Source: Phytohabitans rumicis (GTDB lineage: Bacteria; Actinomycetota; Actinomycetes; Mycobacteriales; Micromonosporaceae). Taken from it: a stretch of 64,000 bases of DNA. The notes beneath the pieces are model-generated. The model did not search any database and was not told where the DNA came from. It saw only the letters and a list, made by a program, of their open reading frames with translations. The DNA is taken from positions 620,001 to 684,000 of the forward strand of contig NZ_BLPG01000002.1 in the NCBI RefSeq assembly GCF_011764445.1, written 5' to 3'. Within the stretch, counting starts at the first letter, position 1, and each line of letters begins with the position of its first letter. A program made the position numbers and the translations under genes. This document shows positions 59,768 through 64,000 of this stretch, piece by piece.

Positions 59768-61102
59768 CTAGTGGAGGATCTTCTCCTTGGCCACGGTGAA
59801 TTCCTCGTCGGTGAGCAGGCCCGAGTTCTTGAGCTCGCCGAGCCCGCGCAGTTCGGAGAGAAGTTCGGCGCCGTTGCCCGCGGTCACGTCCGCCGGCTCC
59901 ATCATGCGCACCGGCACGGCCGGCGGCGCGGGCGGAGGCGGCGGTGGCGCCTCCTGGTATCCGGTCAGGTTGATCAGGTCGGCCAGCGAGCCGGCGAACC
60001 TGTTCGCGTCCGTGGTGGGCTGGGTGCCGGTCACCGCGTCGCTGGCGAACTGCAGGATGGTGGGCTTTCGCCCGCTGTACGCCGACCATGACGAGGCCGG
60101 CACGCCCCGATACTGATCCTTGAACGGCCGTGGAGCGCCGCTGCCGGTGTAGTTGCTCGCCCACAGGTCATAGGGGAACGGCTTGAGTGAATTCTCGTAC
60201 AGCCAGCGCGGCGCGTAGGCGATGAGATATCCCTTGCCACCGGTGAGCTTCCGCAACTGGTCCATGAAGGTGATAATCTCCGCCCGGTTCGGCGCCCGGT
60301 CCATGTAGTCGAACTTTTCGGCGTCGCACTGCCAGATAAACGGGACGTCTTTGAACCAGGGCGTATTCGCCGCGACGTGGTCGAAAAACACCTTCGCTTC
60401 GCGTTTGGCGTCACCCGGATGCAGCACGTGATAGGCGCCGAGCACGGGAATCCGGGCGGCGCGGGCGCGGTTTAGCGCCTCTTTGTAGTGCTTGTCCTTG
60501 AACGTCACGCCCTCGGATGCCTTGTGCGTGAAGAAGCTGATGCCGGCCGCGCGTGCGGCGCCCATGTTCATCGGGCCACGGCCCCAGTCGTGGTTGCTGG
60601 CGTCCCATCCCCATACCGCGGTCGACGCCGCCGCCGCGGGCTGGGTCGCGGGTTGGACCGCCGGACCAGCGCCGCCGAGCTTCGCCAGGATGCGGTCCGC
60701 GCTGACCGCCGACATCGCCACGTGTACGTGGTTCAGGTGGGCCGCCATGGTGCCGGGGTCGAAGTTGTGCCACCGTCCGTTCTGGATGTAGAAACCGTTG
60801 TCATCCGGATACGGCGTGGTGTGGATCAGCTCGGCCAAATCACGCTTGAACTTGTCGAAAAGCCATTTCGCGAAGTCTCGCATGTCGGCCTGGTCCTTGG
60901 AGTTCGGCTCCGGATCGTCGTACGCGCCGAAGTCCAGCGCCGCCGTCGGTGAACCGCCCCAGGACAGCCCGTTGTGGTGCGATCCCGGCTCGTTTCGGAA
61001 AGCGCTGGTTACGTAGAGTTGCTTGGCCTTTGGGTACTTTTCTGCGACGGCGAGGATCTTTCGCCCTGTCGGACCAATCGTCACACCCGGTTTAATCTGC
61101 AT
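59768..61102 (-). CDS. GH25-like lysozyme with N-terminal peptidase-like domain and SHOCT tail
   Basis: 444 aa without signal peptide. Residues 1-130 resemble an extracellular-type His/Asp metallo-fold (SAFRNEPGSHHNGLSWGG, ALDFGAYDD, HNHVHVAM-like LNHVHVA). Residues 150-375 are a GH25-type barrel (VWGWDASNHDWG, FIWQCDAEKFDY, GYLIAYAP). After a Pro-rich linker a SHOCT motif ends the chain (LGELKNSGLLTDEEFTVAKE). Two wall-active modules plus a SHOCT tail suggest a phage- or tail-like lysin, or export by a non-Sec route. The stop TAG lies in the CTAG target duplication of the IS element. Confidence 0.75.
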   Translation of the reverse strand: MQIKPGVTIGPTGRKILAVAEKYPKAKQLYVTSAFRNEPGSHHNGLSWGGSPTAALDFGAYDDPEPNSKDQADMRDFAKWLFDKFKRDLAELIHTTPYPDDNGFYIQNGRWHNFDPGTMAAHLNHVHVAMSAVSADRILAKLGGAGPAVQPATQPAAAASTAVWGWDASNHDWGRGPMNMGAARAAGISFFTHKASEGVTFKDKHYKEALNRARAARIPVLGAYHVLHPGDAKREAKVFFDHVAANTPWFKDVPFIWQCDAEKFDYMDRAPNRAEIITFMDQLRKLTGGKGYLIAYAPRWLYENSLKPFPYDLWASNYTGSGAPRPFKDQYRGVPASSWSAYSGRKPTILQFASDAVTGTQPTTDANRFAGSLADLINLTGYQEAPPPPPPAPPAVPVRMMEPADVTAGNGAELLSELRGLGELKNSGLLTDEEFTVAKEKILH

Positions 61103-61184
61103 GACCGCTCCTTAAGACCGGTTCCCCCTATAACGAGGCTAGGCCAGCGACACCGGGCGCGTTCGGCAAATCGAGACCCGCTCC

Positions 61185-61610
61185 TCAGCAGGGCAGGAAG
61201 TTGCTGAAGTAGACAATGTCCGGGTACGCGTTGTCGGAGCAGTAGTCATCGCCCTCCCCGCCGTCCAGCACGTCGTTGCCGGAACGGCCGCCCAGCTTGT
61301 CGCTGCCGTGGTTGCCGAACAGCCGGTCGCCGCACGCGCTGCCGAGCAGAATGTCGTGGCCCGGACCGCCGACGAGCACATCCCCGCCGCCGTTCCCGTC
61401 GATGATGTCGTCCCCCGCACCGCCGAAGATGATGTCGGCCCCCGGGGTGCCCAAGTAGAGGTCGTCGCCGTCCCCCAGGAACACGATCTCGCCCGGGCCC
61501 GGATTCTCGCACCCGACCGGGATGGCCTGGGCCGGCGTCGCGACGACCGTCTGCCCGGCGGACATCAGCAGGACCGCCGCCGCCGTCGCGATCAAGGATC
61601 GTGGTCGCAT
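61185..61610 (-). CDS. Small secreted RTX calcium-binding protein
   Basis: 141 aa. Signal peptide MRPRSLIATAAAVLLMSAGQ ending ATPAQA. Then about six nonapeptide RTX repeats (GDGDDLYLG, GGAGDDIID, GGPGHDILL, GNHGSDKLG, GRSGNDVLD, GGEGDDYCS) that form a calcium-binding beta roll. Four Cys may form disulfides. No catalytic domain, so likely a cell-surface or structural protein. It is divergent from the next secreted protein. Confidence 0.8.
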   Translation of the reverse strand: MRPRSLIATAAAVLLMSAGQTVVATPAQAIPVGCENPGPGEIVFLGDGDDLYLGTPGADIIFGGAGDDIIDGNGGGDVLVGGPGHDILLGSACGDRLFGNHGSDKLGGRSGNDVLDGGEGDDYCSDNAYPDIVYFSNFLPC

Positions 61611-61797
61611 GATTCGTTCCCTCCGCTTCCTCCCCGGCCACCTGTTGCCGGCCACCGAACGGTCGCAGCCGGGCATCATCGTGGCGTCAGCGTCGAGGGT
61701 GTGAGGTCGCGCTGACGCCGCGCTGACGGCGCCCGCCGACCCTGTTGCCGAACCGCCGCCCCATCCCGTGGGCGGGAGTCGAACAGGGAGGCAACAC

Positions 61798-62400
61798 ATG
61801 AACATGACCCCCGTACGGCGTGCCGCAGCGTCGGCCGCCGCCATCGCGATCGCCGGGCTGGGAATCCAGGCGGTTCCGGCGCCGGCCCTGGCCAACCCGG
61901 AGGACGGCGGCCAGCACTGCGTCGCCCGGGTGACCACCGGAACGCCGGAGGCGGTGTGCTTCGACACCTTCGCCGAGGCGCTCAGCAGGGCCAGCGGCGG
62001 CCGGCTCACCTACGGACCGAAGAACGCCGAGGAGGCGGCGCGGACACCCGGGTTCGCGGCGCGGGTGAACGCGGCGAACGCGGCCAACCGGGTCAGCGCC
62101 GCCGCGGGGTACGACACCGTCCTCAGCATCCACTACACCGCCAGCAACTGGGGCGGCTCCGACCTGATCTGGGTCGGCACCAGCAACTGCAGCACGTCGA
62201 CCAACAACACCGACTACGAGATCGACACCATGCCGGCGGGCTGGGTCAACGTCATCACGTCGTACCTGACGTTCGCCAACTGCTGGGTCCAGCACTGGGA
62301 GGACACCTTCCAGGGCGGCGACCACGTCGGCTACCACGGCAGCCGCAGCTACATCGGCTCCACCATGGACAACAGGACCAGCTCGCTACGCTGGTCCTGA
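61798..62400 (+). CDS. Secreted I36/beta-gamma-crystallin-like protein
   Basis: 200 aa; ATG 61798 follows AGGGAGG. Signal peptide to about residue 38 (PALANPED). The C-terminal half (VLSIHYTASNWGGSDLIWVG, NTDYEIDTMP, HWEDTFQGGDHVGYHG, SSLRWS) resembles peptidase-inhibitor family I36 proteins with a crystallin-like fold; the paired Cys support an extracellular site. Inhibitor activity is not shown by sequence. Confidence 0.65.
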   Translation: MNMTPVRRAAASAAAIAIAGLGIQAVPAPALANPEDGGQHCVARVTTGTPEAVCFDTFAEALSRASGGRLTYGPKNAEEAARTPGFAARVNAANAANRVSAAAGYDTVLSIHYTASNWGGSDLIWVGTSNCSTSTNNTDYEIDTMPAGWVNVITSYLTFANCWVQHWEDTFQGGDHVGYHGSRSYIGSTMDNRTSSLRWS

Positions 62401-62417
62401 CGCCCGAGCCGCTGGCG

Positions 62418-64000
62418 CTACACCTGGGTGCGGAGCCAGTGTTGGTTGGTGGTGGTGCCGCAGGTCCATTGGACTACCTGGGCTCCGTCGGTGGTGGCGG
62501 AGTTCAGGACGGCGAGGCACTTGTTGCTGTGCCTGGCGATGAGCTGCACGTAGCCGCTGCCCACGTCCTGCAGGCGCCACTGCTGGTTGGTGCCGCCGTG
62601 GCAGGCCCACTGGGCCACCCGTACGCCGTCGCCGGTCGCGCCGGTGCCGCCGTACACGTCGAGGCACTTGCCGCTGTTGACGCTGACCACTGTGGAGTAT
62701 CCACCGCCGGCGTCCTGGAAGCGCCACCGCTGGTTGGACTGCCCGTTCGCGGCCCACTGGACCACGTCCGCACCGTCCGCTGTGGACGCGTTGTAGACGT
62801 CGAGCAGCTTGCCGCTGTGCCGGGCCGCCACCGTGTACGTGGCCGGCGTCGGCGTGGTGGTCTGCGGCGCCAGCCGGTACAGGCCGGCGCCGTGGGCCGG
62901 GATCGAACGGCTGAACGTGCCGCTCACCGTGCCGAGTCCGGCGCCGGACCACAGGTCGGTCGCGGTGGCCGACCCGATGCCGAGGTCGGCGAGGTTCATC
63001 GACACGGTGGCGGCCGCCGCTTCGCGGTTGAACAGGGCGACGTACCGGTGGTTGGTGCCCGGCACGTCGGCGGTCCAGACCTGCCGCGTACCCCCGACGA
63101 GCTGGCGGTTGTTGGCGCTGGACTGGTCGACGGCGAGCACCGCGGCGTTGGTCATCAACGCCAGCTCCGCGGCGCGGTTCTCGACCAGGTTGCCGCCCCA
63201 CATCAGCGGAGCCCGGTTGATCGCCCACAGCGTCATGAGCGTGCGCTGCTCGTCGGCGGTCAGGCCGGAGTAGCGCGGCGAGCCGACCGGCCCGTACTTG
63301 GACAGCCGGCCGATCGGGATCATGTCCGGGTCGGGCCAGGCGCCGGTCGCCCGGTACGGCGTCCAGTTGCGCAGTTGGTCGAAGAGGGCGTCGAGGGCGC
63401 CCCAGTTGTCCCACAGGTCGTTGACGATCCGCCACATGTGCGCGTTGGCCTGCACGTGCGAGCCGCTGGCCAGCGGCGTCGCGCCGGGCGAGAGGCTCAG
63501 CACCATAGGGCGGCCGCTGCGCTGGATCGCCAGCCGGTACCCGTCGACCTCCGCCTGCCGGTAGGTCGGTGCCGCGATGTCGTCGACCTTCACGTAGTCG
63601 ACGCCCCAGCCGGCCAGCAGCGCGAACACCGAGTCCAGGTACGCCTGCGCGCACGAGTTGGACATGTTCAGGCCCCACATCAGGTTGAGCCAGGCCGCGG
63701 TGGTGCTGTTGTTGATCTGGTTGGCCCGGCAGCTGGTGCCGAGGATCGGCACGTTGTCGGCCACGGCCTGGCGCGGGATGCCGCGCATCAGGTGGACGCC
63801 GAACTTCAGCCCCTGGGCGTGCACGTAGTCCGCGAGGGCTTGAACCCGTTGCTGCCGGCCGCCGACGGGAAGCGGGTGGTGTCCGGCAGCAGCCGCCCGT
63901 TGGCGTCCATCCGCAGCCGCGGGTTGAGGTTGGCGTCCTGGTTGGGGCTGTTGTTGTGCCGGCCGGGGTAGTACCAGGCCCAGTCGATGACGACGTACTG
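62418..64000 (-). CDS. GH27-type alpha-galactosidase with ricin-type lectin, truncated at the window edge and frameshifted
   Basis: The 5' part lies outside the window. The visible start reads YVVIDWAWYYPGRHNNSPNQ. A C is missing from CCC at 63836-63838 (minus strand) after AAGSNGFK, and the frame continues LADYVHAQGLKFGVHLMRG to 62418. GH27 features: nucleophile Asp in VDYVKVDDIA, AINRAPLMWGGNL, and a C-terminal beta domain. A ricin-type trefoil (last ~130 aa; SGKLLDVYNASTADG, GKCLDVYGGTGATG, NKCLAVLNSATTDG) should bind carbohydrate. Probably secreted, like the GH5 enzyme nearby. Confidence 0.8.
   Translation of the reverse strand, partial: VRRHRLGLVLPRPAQQQPQPGRQPQPAAADGRQRAAAAGHHPLPVGGRQQRVQALADYVHAQGLKFGVHLMRGIPRQAVADNVPILGTSCRANQINNSTTAAWLNLMWGLNMSNSCAQAYLDSVFALLAGWGVDYVKVDDIAAPTYRQAEVDGYRLAIQRSGRPMVLSLSPGATPLASGSHVQANAHMWRIVNDLWDNWGALDALFDQLRNWTPYRATGAWPDPDMIPIGRLSKYGPVGSPRYSGLTADEQRTLMTLWAINRAPLMWGGNLVENRAAELALMTNAAVLAVDQSSANNRQLVGGTRQVWTADVPGTNHRYVALFNREAAAATVSMNLADLGIGSATATDLWSGAGLGTVSGTFSRSIPAHGAGLYRLAPQTTTPTPATYTVAARHSGKLLDVYNASTADGADVVQWAANGQSNQRWRFQDAGGGYSTVVSVNSGKCLDVYGGTGATGDGVRVAQWACHGGTNQQWRLQDVGSGYVQLIARHSNKCLAVLNSATTDGAQVVQWTCGTTTNQHWLRTQV

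Noticed and set aside
57288-61102. Prophage remnant around the transglycosylase, IS and lysozyme-like genes
   Set aside because: No capsid, tail, terminase, integrase or attachment site is seen; wall-lytic genes and one IS are not enough.
2536-63838. Programmed frameshifting as the reason for the broken genes
   Set aside because: Nine unrelated genes are affected, no common slippery site or downstream structure is seen, and all are single missing bases in G/C runs.
1-64000. tRNA, rRNA or tmRNA genes
   Set aside because: No cloverleaf with a GTTCGAATC-type T arm or conserved rRNA segment was recognised by eye; a covariance-model scan was not possible.

Overview
The base composition (very high GC, GTG starts, GC-rich third positions), the lipoprotein and twin-arginine signals, the XRE/DUF574 pair, and the large conflict-type and carbohydrate-active proteins point to a filamentous actinobacterium, most likely of the Micromonosporaceae. 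That family assignment is inference; no rRNA or tRNA gene is visible in the window.

Region 1 (1-18.5 kb) is a catabolic island: an HpaD-like extradiol dioxygenase, three aldehyde dehydrogenases, a PuuA-like gamma-glutamyl ligase, a PuuD-like hydrolase, a P450, a luciferase-like oxidoreductase, an acetoacetate decarboxylase-like protein, an amine/amino acid permease, GabT, GabD and an exported amidohydrolase. Eight copies of a 14-bp operator (GTTTGNNTCCRWAC-like) lie in the promoter regions of these genes and of the island's own MarR regulator, so the island reads as one regulon for an amine (possibly aromatic) degraded through gamma-glutamylation to a GABA/succinate-semialdehyde-type end. An XRE/DUF574 pair sits inside it.

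Region 2 (19-24 kb) holds accessory genes: an intradiol dioxygenase-like lipoprotein, a divergent TetR/isochorismatase pair with a palindromic operator, a DUF222-HNH protein, an alpha/beta hydrolase and a small membrane protein.

Region 3 (24.2-39.7 kb) is the most interesting. On the minus strand is a MoxR ATPase - VWA - CHAT protease operon plus a second CHAT protease coupled to a small membrane protein, with a helical partner gene between them. Divergent from it, on the plus strand, is a compact ubiquitin-like conjugation operon: beta-grasp Ubl with a processable Gly-Gly tail, two-domain E1, two E2-like proteins, two JAMM isopeptidases (one membrane anchored) and a CDC48-like double AAA ATPase. 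The genes overlap or nearly abut. The two halves share a roughly 315-bp divergent intergenic region and may be one conflict/signalling island.

Region 4 (39.7-46.2 kb) is a branched-chain amino acid type ABC transporter operon (LivJ, fused LivHM, LivG, LivF) with a secreted protein and a membrane protein, preceded by KstR-like TNNAACNNGTTNNA boxes. That suggests uptake of a steroid or related lipid rather than an amino acid (inference).

Region 5 (46.2-64 kb) carries secreted proteins, an MFS exporter with a C-terminal winged-helix-like tail, a DeoR/LacI-type regulator next to a GH5-ricin glycanase, an FHA - Fe-S - ferredoxin - FAD multidomain flavoprotein with a cyclic-nucleotide-binding partner, a transglycosylase-like protein, an IS1380-type insertion sequence, a GH25-like lysozyme with a SHOCT tail, a small RTX protein, an I36-like secreted protein and an edge-truncated GH27-ricin protein.

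Nine genes are broken by a single missing G or C in a short run. This pattern looks more like read or assembly error than real decay. Several intergenic gaps contain one ~65-bp palindromic repeat family with a conserved loop.
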